NCBI RefSeq assembly: GCF_016097415.1
Contig: NZ_JAEHGE010000001.1
Span: forward strand, 3,211,157 to 3,275,156
Direction of reading: 5' to 3'
DNA: 64,000 nt
DNA from: a sulfur-oxidizing endosymbiont of Gigantopelta aegis
Lineage (GTDB): Bacteria > Pseudomonadota > Gammaproteobacteria > GRL18
Shown: positions 63,784-64,000 of the stretch, piece by piece
How the letters are laid out: the number at the start of each line of letters is the position of its first letter
Numbering within the stretch: the first letter of the stretch is position 1
Position numbers and translations under genes: made by a program
Notes under the pieces: model-generated
Databases searched by the model: none
Told to the model about the DNA's origin: nothing
Seen by the model: only the letters and a program-made list of their open reading frames with translations

Positions 63784-64000
63784 TTATTGTACTTTTTCCA
63801 TTTTCTTAAGCTTCTTGTCCCATTTTTTAAAACGCTTGCGACAATAAGCCAGCAATTCATCATGAGTCTTAAAATACAGGTCAAAACTCTCTTCAGCAGG
63901 CGAATCATATTCACAATAATCATTGGAATATTCCCGGCAAATATCAGGACGTTGATGATAAATGCCACACTCGCCATTGCTTTGTAATTGTTCACAAGGC
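63784..64000 (-). CDS. YkgJ-family Cys-cluster protein, C-terminal part (cut by window edge)
   Basis: The frame runs in from the right edge to a stop at 63784-63786. The translation includes PCEQLQSNGECGIYHQRPDI and CREYSNDYCEY, a cysteine pattern of the YkgJ (zinc- or iron-chelating) family, then a basic helical tail (FKKWDKKLKKMEKVQ). The N-terminal cysteines would lie outside the window. Function unknown; thought to bind a metal cluster. Confidence 0.75.
   Translation of the reverse strand, partial: PCEQLQSNGECGIYHQRPDICREYSNDYCEYDSPAEESFDLYFKTHDELLAYCRKRFKKWDKKLKKMEKVQ

Overview
The window reads as a gammaproteobacterial chromosome of fairly low GC (roughly 40 percent by eye). The evidence is the gene order gmk-rpoZ-spoT, rph-rdgB, hemN-trmB-thiG-thiS, mutY-yggX and cysQ-nudE-yrfG, a type IV pilus PilU ATPase, and a TonB2-type (TtpC/ExbB/ExbD/TonB) system. 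The species cannot be named from the sequence. A SoxB-related phosphoesterase and many sensory proteins would fit a free-living or host-associated sulfur oxidiser or methanotroph, but this is inference.

Layout. 0-4.6 kb: signal transduction genes (two histidine kinases and a receiver-GGDEF-EAL protein). 4.7-6.0 kb: an IS4-family element with a 9-bp target duplication, inserted at the last codon of a TPR gene. 6.0-11.2 kb: a TonB2-type operon in tight translational overlap (DUF3450, TtpC-like, ExbB, ExbD, TonB, TPR). 11.2-14.9 kb: what looks like one long gene encoding an NCS1 transporter, Cys-rich segment, PAS, GGDEF and EAL, split by a one-base frameshift. 15-19.6 kb: spoT, rpoZ, gmk, a decayed BrnT/BrnA toxin-antitoxin pair, yicC. 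19.8-26 kb: Ser/Thr kinase, bacteriohemerythrin, rph, rdgB, an acetyltransferase, and a kinase-CheC-receiver cassette. 26-31.6 kb: hemN, trmB, thiG, thiS, acyl-CoA synthetase. 31.8-40.3 kb: three diguanylate cyclases around asmA, mutY and yggX. 40.7-44.2 kb: tRNA-Phe, an unknown zinc-ribbon protein, the SoxB-like phosphoesterase.

44.3-55.2 kb is an insertion-sequence island: a truncated lipoprotein gene fused to a 5'-truncated transposase, an IS21 element with broken istB, a complete IS1595 element with an 8-bp target duplication, an AbiE-like nucleotidyltransferase module with its own palindromic operator, and an IS66 element carrying a nested IS3. The IS66 element separates msrP from its probable promoter and start codon. 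55.2-59 kb is an oxidative-stress block (msrP, msrQ, catalase, hemerythrin). 59-64 kb holds an IS1595-derived palindromic mini-element, pilU, cysQ, nudE, yrfG, DUF3392 and a partial YkgJ-type gene.

Themes: (1) five c-di-GMP enzymes and at least three kinases in 64 kb, some contiguous with the TonB2 operon; (2) active IS traffic, with target duplications still exact; (3) repeated one-base losses or gains in A-runs that split otherwise well conserved genes. These last could be true pseudogenisation or homopolymer sequencing errors, and the sequence alone cannot decide.
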